Below, piece after piece: positions 14,529-22,426 of a stretch of 40,440 nt of DNA. Origin of the DNA: Sphaerobacteraceae bacterium (GTDB taxonomy: Bacteria; Chloroflexota; Chloroflexia; Thermomicrobiales; Thermomicrobiaceae). The position numbers and the translations under genes were made by a program. The notes under the pieces were generated by a model. That model had not been told where the DNA came from. It saw only the letters and a program-made list of their open reading frames with translations, and made no database searches. Position 1 is the first letter of the stretch, and each line of letters starts with the position of its first letter. Location: assembly GCA_007695115.1 (NCBI GenBank), contig REEK01000089.1, positions 1 to 40,440 on the forward strand, read 5' to 3'.

Positions 14529-14651
14529 AGTCACGGCAGGATTCATGCGCTCCAGCATCCAGTGACGAATTCGACCTGCACGGCGATTCCGCGCAATGCG
14601 AGAGACGTAGTCGACCGGATGGTCGACGCAGGCTGGGAGGGAAGAAGACTA

Positions 14652-14765
14652 ATGGCCCGTAACGTAGTACGAGCGATTCTGAATATCGTGCTGGCAGCCG
14701 CAGCCGCCTGGCTGGCAAATTTCATTGTCGAGAAGATGTTTGGCCCAGAGGAGCTAGAAGCCTAG
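14652..14765 (+). CDS. 37-residue single-pass membrane peptide
   Basis: The peptide reads MARNVVRAILNIVLAAAAAW followed by LANFIVEKMFGPEELEA. It has a basic N-terminus, one hydrophobic helix (about residues 7-26) and an acidic tail. The ATG at 14652 is preceded by GGGAGGG about ten bases upstream, one of the stronger ribosome binding sites in the window. The frame stays open upstream to 14511, but those codons lack a binding site and are unlikely to be translated. It lies between the YggT-like gene and the eRF1-like gene. Function unknown; it could be a small membrane regulator or subunit. Confidence 0.6.
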   Translation: MARNVVRAILNIVLAAAAAWLANFIVEKMFGPEELEA

Positions 14766-14836
14766 CTACGCTCGCCGCACACATTTCGCACGACAGAATC
14801 AGTTCTGATCAAGATGACAGAAGTAGGAGGCCGGGC

Positions 14837-15988
14837 GTGATCAAGCGTTCAGACCTGCAAAAAATCAGCAAACTCGACAGCCCGAAGGGACAGCTAGTCA
14901 GTCTGTACCTTCCGCTGTTTCAGGACTCCAACGACACGGACTACAACATCAAATTGAAGAATTTGCTCCGTTCCGCCGATCAGCGGTACAAGCACGAAGC
15001 AGGCAAAGAGTTGCCGGATGAATTCGATGATTTGTTCGAAGATATCCGGGTCTACATTCGAGACAACTCGACAAAGTACGGTCGAGGTATTGCCCTGTTC
15101 GCCACACCAGGCAAGGGGATTCTGGCCTCATACTCGATGCCAGACACGATTGAATCTTCGGCGATCGTCGATGAACGCGCCAACATTGCGCCGCTCATTC
15201 GGCTGATTGAGGACTATGCGCCCTATTGCACCTGCATTATCTCCCGGGATCACGCACGGATGCTCATCGGGAAGCTCGACGAAATCGAAGAGCATTCCCA
15301 ACTCGAAGATGACGAAGTTCCCGGGCAGCATGATCAGGGTGGCTGGTCGCAGTCCCGCTACGAGCGACACATTGAGGATCATGTACATCGGCACTTCAAG
15401 CGAGTCGCACAGCAACTGTTCGACATGCTCGAGAACAACGAGTATCACCACCTGATCCTTGGTGGTCCAGAAGAAGTCGTCTCGGGTTTCGAAGAGACAC
15501 TCCATCAGTACGTGACGGATCGAGTGATCGGCCACGTCCGGATACTCAAGGAAGCGAACATCAACGACGTCCGGCAGAACTCGATGGACGTGCTGGAGCA
15601 GCACATCACGGACCGGAAGCAGCGTCTCATCGACGCGGTGGAGTCCGAATCCGCAGCCGGAGATCTGGGAGTCAAGGGGCTCGCTGCTACGATGGAAGCC
15701 CTCCAGCGCGGACAGGTGATGAATCTGATCGTGGATCATGAGATCCGTTCGAGCGGAGTCGTCTGCCAGTCTTGCGGAGCGATGAGCGTAACCCCCGGCG
15801 AGGGCAACACCTGCTCCTACTGCCAGGCAAGCGATATCCGCGACATGGACAACGTTATCCCTGCATTGATCACATCTGCATTCGAGCAGGGAGCGAGTAT
15901 CGCGGTGATCGACCAGGATGATCAGCAGGAACAGATTGGGAAGCTTGGTGGCATCGGTGCAACACTGCGATTCCGAGTCGAGGAATAA
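14837..15988 (+). CDS. Bacterial eRF1/Pelota-like protein (baeRF superfamily)
   Basis: This 383-residue protein has the three-domain layout of archaeal and eukaryotic release factor 1. An N-terminal domain spans about 1-150. A central segment, GGWSQSRYERH at about 168-178, corresponds to the GGQ loop of eRF1 (GGQSALRFAR) but with tryptophan in place of the catalytic glutamine and a glutamine two positions on. The third domain, about 200-383, reads VKGLAATMEALQRGQV, carries a zinc-ribbon-like set of cysteines (CQSC...CSYC, about 312-332), and ends GGIGATLRF, very like the end of eRF1/aRF1. Such bacterial families are proposed to act in ribosome rescue or quality control, not normal termination, because bacteria use RF1/RF2. 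The GTG start at 14837 follows AGGAGG. The lipid-kinase gene starts 8 nt after its stop. Confidence 0.8.
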   Translation: MIKRSDLQKISKLDSPKGQLVSLYLPLFQDSNDTDYNIKLKNLLRSADQRYKHEAGKELPDEFDDLFEDIRVYIRDNSTKYGRGIALFATPGKGILASYSMPDTIESSAIVDERANIAPLIRLIEDYAPYCTCIISRDHARMLIGKLDEIEEHSQLEDDEVPGQHDQGGWSQSRYERHIEDHVHRHFKRVAQQLFDMLENNEYHHLILGGPEEVVSGFEETLHQYVTDRVIGHVRILKEANINDVRQNSMDVLEQHITDRKQRLIDAVESESAAGDLGVKGLAATMEALQRGQVMNLIVDHEIRSSGVVCQSCGAMSVTPGEGNTCSYCQASDIRDMDNVIPALITSAFEQGASIAVIDQDDQQEQIGKLGGIGATLRFRVEE

Positions 15989-15996
15989 CTCGATAC

Positions 15997-16962
15997 ATGT
16001 CTGAGCGCACGCGGGCCATCGCCATCATGAACCCCAACACAGGTCGCCTGCCGAGCGACAAAGTGGCCTGGTTCCTTGGAAAAATGCTCGAGCAGACCTA
16101 TGACGTTGAGTTTCGCTTCAGCACGTTTGCAGGTGAAGAGCGAGACCTTGCCGAAATCGCCGCCGATGAAGCCGATCTGGTGATAGCCGTCGGCGGCGAC
16201 GGTACCGTTGCCCATGTCGCCGCAGGCATCATGGGCAAGAACGTTGACATGGCGATCTTGCCAAATGGATCGACCAACGTCGTGGCTCGCGGCCTTGGCA
16301 TTCCCGGTGATCCGTTCCGGGCAGCCCGCGCGCTCCAGCGCGAAATGGAGCCGAGGTGGATTGACGTCGGTGTTTCAGGCGATCGCATCATCCTTCACAT
16401 GGCCGGGTCGGGACTTGACTCTCTGATGTTTCGGGACACCAGACCCGAACTCAAGAGATTCTTCGCCTGGCTCGCCTATGTGCCTCCCGCGCTGAAACAT
16501 CTCAGAACTCGTCCATGGAAGTTCAAGCTGACGATCGATGGGGAAACGCTGGAAACCGAAGCACGCATGGTCCTGGTGGCAAATGGATCGTTCGTGGTGA
16601 ATCCGCGGTTCAAGGTCGGCAAAGACATCAAGATCGACGACGGCTATCTGGATCTCCTGGTGTTTCGCCCGCCGAATATTGCCGCTTCATTGAGCCTGGC
16701 AGGTTGGATAGCACTCGGGCGACCTCACCGATCACGCCACGTTTACCAGACCAAAGCGAAATCATTCAGTGTCGATAGCAATCCGCCCGCACCAGTCGAG
16801 TTCGACGGTGACTACGTGGGCGTGACTCCGTTCGAAGTAACTGTTTCTCCGCGCGCGCTCCACATTATGACTCCAGTGGACCGACCCGGAACCCGCAAAT
16901 GGAATGGCCCGACCTACTCCGATATGGGTAGCCTCTCCAACACGCAAAGAGGGCACTACTAG
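15997..16962 (+). CDS. Diacylglycerol kinase-family lipid kinase (YegS/BmrU-like)
   Basis: The 321-residue product belongs to the DAGK catalytic superfamily, which phosphorylates diacylglycerol, sphingoid bases or related lipids with ATP. The N-terminal NPNTGRLPS strand-turn is followed by the nucleotide-binding GGDGTV motif (residues 66-71) and the typical ILPNGSTNVVARGLGIP segment. The second domain ends with the FDGDYVGVTPFEVTVSPRALHIMTP segment typical of the family. The ATG at 15997 lies 8 nt after the previous stop, and its binding site (GAGGAA) overlaps the end of that gene, so the two are probably one operon. Membrane-lipid recycling is the likely role; substrate not decided. Confidence 0.88.
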   Translation: MSERTRAIAIMNPNTGRLPSDKVAWFLGKMLEQTYDVEFRFSTFAGEERDLAEIAADEADLVIAVGGDGTVAHVAAGIMGKNVDMAILPNGSTNVVARGLGIPGDPFRAARALQREMEPRWIDVGVSGDRIILHMAGSGLDSLMFRDTRPELKRFFAWLAYVPPALKHLRTRPWKFKLTIDGETLETEARMVLVANGSFVVNPRFKVGKDIKIDDGYLDLLVFRPPNIAASLSLAGWIALGRPHRSRHVYQTKAKSFSVDSNPPAPVEFDGDYVGVTPFEVTVSPRALHIMTPVDRPGTRKWNGPTYSDMGSLSNTQRGHY

Positions 16963-17031
16963 GCCCTTTTCAAACGCTGCTAATCCAATTGCAGAATGAG
17001 TTGATGTTTCGAACGTCACCAGGTCGATGGG

Positions 17032-17976
17032 CTATGGGTAGCTTCCGACAGCATCCCACGCATCGCCCAGCGTCCCCCGAAATTCGCCGTTGACCGATAC
17101 CTGCACGTAGGGTGCGTTTCCGGATCGCAGCGAGAGGGTCTCACCCTGAAGTGATTCCGTGCGTCCCGGAGGCACGACATCGTCGAGCACAATCTGCCCA
17201 TCGACGGTCGCCTGGACCCACACAGCCTCAGTGGTGGAAATCGTGAACACATTGCCGGACGGCGCTGCATCAGGTTGGTCCGGCGGCTGTTCCTGACTTG
17301 CTTCCGCGTCTGCCGGCGACTCACCAGCCCCGTCAGCGGGTGCGTCATCAGACTGTTCGGGCTCTTCTGAATCGGGTTGATCGCCTGAACCCCGATTGAT
17401 ACGTTGAAGTGGCAATAAGGTTTCACCCCCGCCTTCAGCGAGCTCGAGTTCATCGCTGTCATCATCCTCGAGCACGGCAACTTCCTGGTCCTGCTCCGGA
17501 GTCTGCGCAGCTTGTTCTGTCTGGTCTCCGTTGGGATCCGGTGGGGCGAAGTATGCACTATACATCCAGGCGAAGATCACCGCAGACATAATGACCATAA
17601 ACGCGATGATTGCGAAGTTGGGGGCCCAGTGCGAGGGTACTTCAGTCGTCTTGACTGCCGGTACGACCTGGAATCCACCGCTTCGCTGACCGTGGCTCTG
17701 TTCGAACCTTGCCAGCGCGTCCATCGGATCGACACCCAGAAACTGGGCGTAGTTCCGGACAATGCCGCGCGCATAGATCAGCGGCGGTAGCTGATCGAAT
17801 TGCTCGGTTTCCAGCGCATGAAGATGACGGCGCGGGATACGCGTCTTTTTCTCGACGTCACGTAGACTGACGCCCTTGTATTCTCGCGCTTGCCGCAGGA
17901 ACAGGCCGAACCCCGTTAGATGGTAATCATTCCATCCTGATCGCTCGCCCGTATTCCCTTTCCCCCGAAAAGGCAC
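17032..17976 (-). CDS. RodZ-like protein: HTH, single membrane helix, periplasmic/extracellular DUF4115 domain
   Basis: RodZ links MreB filaments to the cell wall synthesis machinery, and related proteins act in cell-shape or regulatory roles. This 314-residue protein has an N-terminal cytoplasmic HTH (about 25-90: LRQAREYKGVSLRDVEKKTRIPRRHLHALE, then YARGIVRNYAQFLGVDP). One membrane helix follows at about 119-142, then a long acidic, P/Q/E/D-rich linker (about 148-240) and a C-terminal DUF4115-type beta domain (about 242-310: VWVQATVDGQIVLDDVVPPG). The GTG start at 17976 follows AAGGGG. It lies 49 nt after the double-cysteine protein and is probably co-transcribed. No mreB is in view, so function in shape control is inferred from the family only. 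Confidence 0.82.
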   Translation of the reverse strand: MPFRGKGNTGERSGWNDYHLTGFGLFLRQAREYKGVSLRDVEKKTRIPRRHLHALETEQFDQLPPLIYARGIVRNYAQFLGVDPMDALARFEQSHGQRSGGFQVVPAVKTTEVPSHWAPNFAIIAFMVIMSAVIFAWMYSAYFAPPDPNGDQTEQAAQTPEQDQEVAVLEDDDSDELELAEGGGETLLPLQRINRGSGDQPDSEEPEQSDDAPADGAGESPADAEASQEQPPDQPDAAPSGNVFTISTTEAVWVQATVDGQIVLDDVVPPGRTESLQGETLSLRSGNAPYVQVSVNGEFRGTLGDAWDAVGSYP

Positions 17977-18025
17977 GGTTCGCAGCCCCCCTTATTTGCT
18001 GAACGCCCACCCGTACTGGACTATC

Positions 18026-19252
18026 TTACGACCTTTCCTGTCCTTCCGTCGACCCTTCGATCCCGAAGTATCGAGTTCGGAGCTGTCGGATCAGGTTGTC
18101 GAACAACGGTGTTGGGGCTGAATGATGGGCAATATCGGCTCGTTCCATCCACCAATCATCTGACGGAGACCACCAGCTCCCGAACGAGCTTTGACACGCA
18201 ACCTCATCGCCACTCACCTTCTTGCGTTGCTCGAAGGCGAACGGATTGTCGCACCATCCGAAGCCGTCTTTCGCTGGCAAGAAATCTCGACAGTTACGAC
18301 AGCTAGCTTTCTCGTTCTTCAACATCGGAAGGTTGATCACCTGGCGGTCATCCAGATCTTCCATTTCAACCGCTGAAGACTCTTCGGCGGCGACAGATGC
18401 CGGCTGCTGCTCGATATTGTGCTGCGATGGTTCCGGTTGATGCACTGGTGCAGCGTCGAACTGCTCGGTCGCTCCGCTCCGGAAAGCTGGCTGTCGTTCC
18501 TCGTGCGGTGCAACAGATCGAACTGAATCAGATGACTGCGCGCGTTCTTCCTGCTGGTGGGACACGGCCCCAAAAGAAGGCTCCGGAGCCTGATGTCCAT
18601 TCAGGTGGGTCTCTTCCGGCGAACGCGAACGGGAATCCGCACCTTCTTTCGGCCTGACGTCAACATCGATCGGGATCGGGAACACTGACGGTTTGGCTGG
18701 AGGCGCTGGTGGCGCTGCCGGCTCATCCCACTCTTCACGGCGAGTGCCGAATCGACGGCTGATCGTCTCCTCCTGGAGCTGATCTTCACCCTGATTGCTT
18801 GTTGTCGGGCGAGATGACCACAATGATCGATAGTCAGTCTCAGTTCCGGTGGTCGGTGACTCAGTCTGGCGCACCGGCACTGGTGAATCAGAATAGTGCC
18901 GTTGAGTAGCAGACACGTCTCGTTCCGGCTGATCAGCGCCGATCCCCATATCGACAACCCGGTCAGCTTCCAGCTCGTGGTCAGGCTCGGTTGCGGCCCC
19001 AATTCCTGCCATCGCATTTCGTGACGGCGGACGCTGGCGCTTGCTTCCGTCACCCTGCTTTGCCCCTGCCCTGGCGCCCGATCTTTCCCGCGGCTCCCAG
19101 AGATCGTTGTCCCACCCCTGTCGGCAGGCGAGCTCGGTCTTCCGGACCAGAACCATATGTTCGAGTTCCTGTCGATCCGGGTGGCGACACCAACCCGACG
19201 AGGCAATCCCGCCCTCTTCGAAGTACCTGCACGTCCCACACTTTCGCTGCAT
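18026..19252 (-). CDS. Unrecognised protein with a four-cysteine module at each end and a long disordered middle
   Basis: I do not recognise this family. The N-terminal module has the pattern C-x2-C-x13-C-x20-C (residues 5, 8, 22, 43: CGTCRYFEEGG, GWCRHPDR, ELACRQGW). A second copy near the C-terminus (CRNCRDFLPAKDGFGWCDNP, DEVACQSSFGSWW) has C-x2-C-x12-C-x18-C. Both share R-x-F/Y after CxxC, GWC, and a proline shortly after. About 270 residues between them are polar, rich in S, E, Q, P and R, with no predicted fold. The cysteines could bind zinc or an iron-sulfur cluster. The start is taken at ATG 19252, which follows GGGGGGAAGAG; the frame extends 18 codons upstream to 19306 without a convincing binding site. 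It precedes the RodZ-like gene in the same operon. Confidence 0.7.
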   Translation of the reverse strand: MQRKCGTCRYFEEGGIASSGWCRHPDRQELEHMVLVRKTELACRQGWDNDLWEPRERSGARAGAKQGDGSKRQRPPSRNAMAGIGAATEPDHELEADRVVDMGIGADQPERDVSATQRHYSDSPVPVRQTESPTTGTETDYRSLWSSRPTTSNQGEDQLQEETISRRFGTRREEWDEPAAPPAPPAKPSVFPIPIDVDVRPKEGADSRSRSPEETHLNGHQAPEPSFGAVSHQQEERAQSSDSVRSVAPHEERQPAFRSGATEQFDAAPVHQPEPSQHNIEQQPASVAAEESSAVEMEDLDDRQVINLPMLKNEKASCRNCRDFLPAKDGFGWCDNPFAFEQRKKVSGDEVACQSSFGSWWSPSDDWWMERADIAHHSAPTPLFDNLIRQLRTRYFGIEGSTEGQERS

Positions 19253-19325
19253 GAAGCTCTTCCCCCCGGACCTCGCGGCCACCAGAGCAATACGTAGTTG
19301 ACCCATGAATGAGCCCTGTCAGTTA

Positions 19326-19338
19326 TGACAAATTGTCA
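19326..19338. promoter_or_regulatory. 13-bp palindrome in the leader of the double-cysteine gene
   Basis: TGACAAATTGTCA is a perfect 6+1+6 palindrome, about 75 nt upstream of the ATG at 19252 and downstream of the promoter at 19388-19416. It is operator-like in shape; no regulator is known. It also contains TTGACA on the minus strand, but no -10 element follows at the right distance. Confidence 0.4.
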
Positions 19339-19387
19339 AACCCCCGAGACTGACAGTCGACTGCTCTGCCCTGAATTTGTACTGGCA

Positions 19388-19416
19388 AGTGTAGCACCGG
19401 AATTTCCGGTTCGTAA
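19388..19416 (-). promoter_or_regulatory. Promoter of the double-cysteine/RodZ operon with a palindrome in the spacer
   Basis: The minus strand has TTACGA (19416-19411), a 17-bp spacer and TACACT (19393-19388) with a TGC extension. Fifteen of the spacer bases (19396-19410) are the perfect palindrome ACCGGAA-T-TTCCGGT, so a bound dimeric regulator would sit between the -35 and -10. Transcription would begin near 19381, about 130 nt before the ATG. The promoter is divergent from that of miaB; apart from these elements I see nothing in 19253-19622. Confidence 0.55.
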
Positions 19417-19543
19417 GATGTACGTATACGGTAAATCCCAATCGAATTTAGTCGAAACGGCAGTTAACACCCGTCCGTACACCTCATATTCTGCGTTCGT
19501 TCGCAGCCCCAAATCTGCCAGTGAGGCACAGATTTTGTTGCGT

Positions 19544-19572
19544 TCCCGCCATTCGCGATTCTACGTTATAAT
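19544..19572 (+). promoter_or_regulatory. Promoter of miaB
   Basis: A perfect TATAAT (19567-19572) with a weak -35 (TTCCCG, 19544-19549) at 17-bp spacing. Transcription would start near 19579, giving a 44-nt leader before the GTG at 19623. Confidence 0.55.
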
Positions 19573-19622
19573 TTTCGGTCGACAGTTGCACCAGCCTGAC
19601 GACACCATCGCGGAGGACACTC

Positions 19623-20978
19623 GTGATTCCACTTTCACCAGAGCGCAAACCAGCACTCGTTCCCGAACCGGATATTGGCGCCAAACGCTATTTTCTCTGG
19701 ACAATCGGGTGCCAGATGAACGAGGCGGAATCTGCGAAAGCTGGCGCTATGCTCCGGCAAGCTGGCTATCAGCCAGCCCATCGAGAAGATGAAGCCGACA
19801 TCATCATCGTTAACTCCTGTGTTGTCCGTCAGCAGGCTGAGGACAAGGTTGCCGGCAAAGTTGGATCACTGGCACGGCTGAAGCGCGCCAACCCTGACAT
19901 CAAGATCGCCCTCACCGGCTGCATGGTTACCAAACAGGAAGAAGCGCTTCAGAAGCGGTTTCCACACGTAGATCTGTTCTACGGTCCATCGGAGTTCGAA
20001 AAGCTGACCCAGCTGACCCCTGAGTTGGGGGAAATCGATGTCGACCTCGCGGAACTGCCGCACTATTACGAGGATACCGAGAACGAAACAGGTATCTCCG
20101 CCTTTGTGCCGATCATTTACGGTTGCAATTTCGTCTGTTCATACTGCATTGTTCCCTATCGCCGTGGCCGGGAGATTAGTCGCCCATTCAACGAGATCGT
20201 CAATGAGGTGACGGAGATGGCGAGTCGGGGCGTGAAGGAAGTCACCCTTCTCGGGCAGACCGTCAACGCCTACGGCCATGACTTGCCAGGCGATGTGGAG
20301 CTCTCCGACCTGCTCCTGGCCGTCAACGACATCGATGGGATCGAACGCATTCGATTCCTGACCTCGCATCCGAAGTACTTCACCGATCGACTGATCGACA
20401 CCATGGCCGCATGCGACAAGGTCTGCGAACACGTCAACCTTCCAGTACAGGCCGGTGACAACGATGTATTGCGACGGATGCGTCGGACCTACACTGTCGA
20501 GCACTACCGGGACCGGATTCAGCGCATCCGGGATACAATTCCCGGGGTAACGCTCTCTACTGACATTATTGTCGGATTTCCCGGCGAAACTGCCGAGCAA
20601 TTCGAGGGCACCATGGAGCTGCTCCGAGACATTCGCTTCGAGAAGGTGCATCAGGCAATGTATTCGCCCCGCCCCGGCACGCTTTCCGCAAGGTGGGAAG
20701 ATGAAGTACCGGCCGACGAGAAGAAACGGCGGCACCAGGAGATCGAGAAGTTGCAGACCGAAGTTAGCGCGGAATTGAATCAGCGCCACGACGGTGAGGT
20801 TCTCGAGGTACTGGTTGATGGCAAACAGCGCGGGCGATGGCGTGGCCGGTCCCGCGGCAACACACTGGTATTCTTTGATGCGCCCGGTGACTGGCTGGGC
20901 CAGACCGTAAACGTCCGGGTCACGGAACCGATGACCTGGTACCTGCTGGGCGAAATTCACGAACCAGCCCGTATCTGA
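19623..20978 (+). CDS. miaB: tRNA-2-methylthio-N6-dimethylallyladenosine synthase
   Basis: MiaB is a radical-SAM methylthiotransferase that adds a methylthio group to i6A37 in tRNAs reading UNN codons. The 451-residue product has the UPF0004 domain with its three cluster cysteines (TIGCQMNEAES, NSCVVRQQAEDKV, LTGCMVTKQEE). The radical-SAM motif follows (GCNFVCSYCIVPYRRGRE), then a C-terminal TRAM domain (HDGEVLEVLVDG...GRSRGNTLVFF). The MNEAES and VPYRRGRE details fit MiaB better than MtaB or RimO. A GTG start at 19623 has GGAGGA nine bases upstream. No miaA is in the window. The TPR gene follows after 58 nt, probably in the same transcript. Confidence 0.93.
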   Translation: MIPLSPERKPALVPEPDIGAKRYFLWTIGCQMNEAESAKAGAMLRQAGYQPAHREDEADIIIVNSCVVRQQAEDKVAGKVGSLARLKRANPDIKIALTGCMVTKQEEALQKRFPHVDLFYGPSEFEKLTQLTPELGEIDVDLAELPHYYEDTENETGISAFVPIIYGCNFVCSYCIVPYRRGREISRPFNEIVNEVTEMASRGVKEVTLLGQTVNAYGHDLPGDVELSDLLLAVNDIDGIERIRFLTSHPKYFTDRLIDTMAACDKVCEHVNLPVQAGDNDVLRRMRRTYTVEHYRDRIQRIRDTIPGVTLSTDIIVGFPGETAEQFEGTMELLRDIRFEKVHQAMYSPRPGTLSARWEDEVPADEKKRRHQEIEKLQTEVSAELNQRHDGEVLEVLVDGKQRGRWRGRSRGNTLVFFDAPGDWLGQTVNVRVTEPMTWYLLGEIHEPARI

Positions 20979-21036
20979 GACGTTCGACTCCTGAATTGAT
21001 TACAGACCGACCGCAAACCGAGAGGACGGAACAACG

Positions 21037-21924
21037 GTGGCAGACATCAACACGATCACACAGAGCAGGACGCTCAAACACCTCGCTGAGCAGGCTCGCC
21101 AGCGGGCAGTTGTCGGAGCCTGGGACGACGCGATTGCGATCAACCAGGAGATCCTGAAGCACGCCCCGCAGGACTCCGGCGCGGCAAACCGACTGGGCAA
21201 AGCGCTTGACCAGCTCGGCCGGATCGAAGAAGCGATCGAAGCCTATCGGGCCGCCGCTGAGATGGACCCGGGCAACATCATTGCTCAGCGAAACGTTGAA
21301 CGTCTCGAACAACTGGGTGATCGCGAGCCGAAGCCGGTTCCGACTCCGGATGGCTCCAAGGCAATTCGAGCCGCCGTATTTATCGAGGAGACCGGAAAGA
21401 CCTACGTCACCGAGCTGGTCCGCCCGGCAACGGGAGACATACTGGCCCGACTTTCTCCGGCGAGCCAGGTCGAGCTCCGTGATGAGAGCAACGGGTTTGC
21501 GGTTTACGATCAGTTCGACAACCGGATCGGCATGCTGGAGCCACTGGTGTCACGTAAACTCCACGAGCTGGTCCAGGCTGGCAACGCCTACGAGGCCTTC
21601 GTGGTAGCGCTCAGTGGCCGAACGGTTCGGGTCATCATCCGTGAGATCTATCGGGACCCCAATGTGGCTGCACACCTGGCCCTCCCGGCGCAGGCCAAGC
21701 TGCCAGCACCCCGGCCATATGTCCGAGATCAGCAGACGCCGGACGATCTGCCGGCCGCCTTGTTCTATGATGACGACGAAGTAGACGACGATGACGACGA
21801 GAACGAGGACGCGATCGATCCGGACAGCAACGACGACAGTCAGGACGAAGATCTCGAGGCAGAAGAGGTCGTCGGAGAGTCGACCGATGAAGATGAGGAC
21901 GACACACCGATCGTGCGTTCCTGA
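21037..21924 (+). CDS. TPR-repeat protein with long acidic tail
   Basis: A 295-residue protein, probably cytoplasmic (no signal or membrane segment). Two tetratricopeptide repeats occupy about residues 13-90 (LAEQARQRAVVGAWDDAIAI, AANRLGKALDQLGRIEEAIE, AYRAAAEMDPGN). A compact domain follows (about 105-215: AAVFIEETGKTYVTELVRPA, NRIGMLEPLVSRKLHELVQAG), which I do not recognise. The final 60 residues are almost entirely D and E (DDDEVDDDDDENEDA). TPRs suggest protein-protein contacts; the acidic tail could mimic nucleic acid or bind basic proteins. The GTG start at 21037 follows AGAGGACGG. Expression is likely linked to miaB, and it ends at a strong bidirectional terminator. Confidence 0.75.
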   Translation: MADINTITQSRTLKHLAEQARQRAVVGAWDDAIAINQEILKHAPQDSGAANRLGKALDQLGRIEEAIEAYRAAAEMDPGNIIAQRNVERLEQLGDREPKPVPTPDGSKAIRAAVFIEETGKTYVTELVRPATGDILARLSPASQVELRDESNGFAVYDQFDNRIGMLEPLVSRKLHELVQAGNAYEAFVVALSGRTVRVIIREIYRDPNVAAHLALPAQAKLPAPRPYVRDQQTPDDLPAALFYDDDEVDDDDDENEDAIDPDSNDDSQDEDLEAEEVVGESTDEDEDDTPIVRS

Positions 21925-21951
21925 TCACGCTCCGTTCGAATCAGGCAAGAA

Positions 21952-21984
21952 GAAACCGCCCGGAGCAATGCTCCGGGCGGTTTC
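21952..21984. terminator. Bidirectional intrinsic terminator
   Basis: GAAACCGCCCGGAGC and GCTCCGGGCGGTTTC form a perfect 15-bp stem around a 3-nt loop (AAT). It ends in TTTC on the plus strand and TTTCTTCTT on the minus strand. It sits between the convergent TPR gene and the tail-anchored protein gene. Confidence 0.85.
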
Positions 21985-22020
21985 GCGCGTTCACGTTCAA
22001 ACTATTAGCTCACCGGCGGA

Positions 22021-22371
22021 CTAGTTCATCGCCACAGCAATCGCGATCAGGAGCAATACCGTAATCCCTCCCCAGATTGCGATGCGGTAGAGCTCGCCAT
22101 GCACTGCCTGATAGTCTGCAGCGATCTGCTCTGGTGAGAGCTTGGGCACCTCTTCTTCTTCCTCGCGGGTGATGCCCAGAACATCAGCGTACTGGTGCTC
22201 GTAGTCTGACGCCATCTCTTCTTCGCGACGGAGCTGTCGACGCTGCTCTTCTTCACGTCTTCGCTCGACCTCTTCACGAGAAAGCACAGCTTCCTGGCGG
22301 GCGCGGTACGCCTGCAATTGAGACTGGGAAATCTTTTCCTTACCAGGTCGCTTCTTTTCCTTGCGTGCCAT
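22021..22371 (-). CDS. Tail-anchored, highly charged coiled-coil membrane protein
   Basis: I do not recognise the family. The 116-residue product begins with a lysine/arginine-rich stretch (MARKEKKRPGKEKIS), continues as a charged helix likely to form a coiled coil (about 20-60, with runs such as EEVERRREEEQRR), and ends in one hydrophobic segment (about 94-115), giving a C-tail-anchored topology. The start is ATG 22371 with AGGA seven bases upstream. The frame extends upstream to 22470, but that would overlap the previous gene and has no better binding site. It is the last gene of the MobA-like/SAM hydroxide adenosyltransferase series, 55 nt after the latter. Confidence 0.65.
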   Translation of the reverse strand: MARKEKKRPGKEKISQSQLQAYRARQEAVLSREEVERRREEEQRRQLRREEEMASDYEHQYADVLGITREEEEEVPKLSPEQIAADYQAVHGELYRIAIWGGITVLLLIAIAVAMN

Positions 22372-22426
22372 ATCAATTCCTGCCCGATCAGCAAATGCGC
22401 GGTTTCGGCTCGGATCCAACTCAATG

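Noticed and set aside
19253-19306. Upstream start for the double-cysteine protein (18 extra residues)
   Set aside because: No ribosome binding site precedes 19306, whereas ATG 19252 follows GGGGGGAAGAG and begins directly at the cysteine module.
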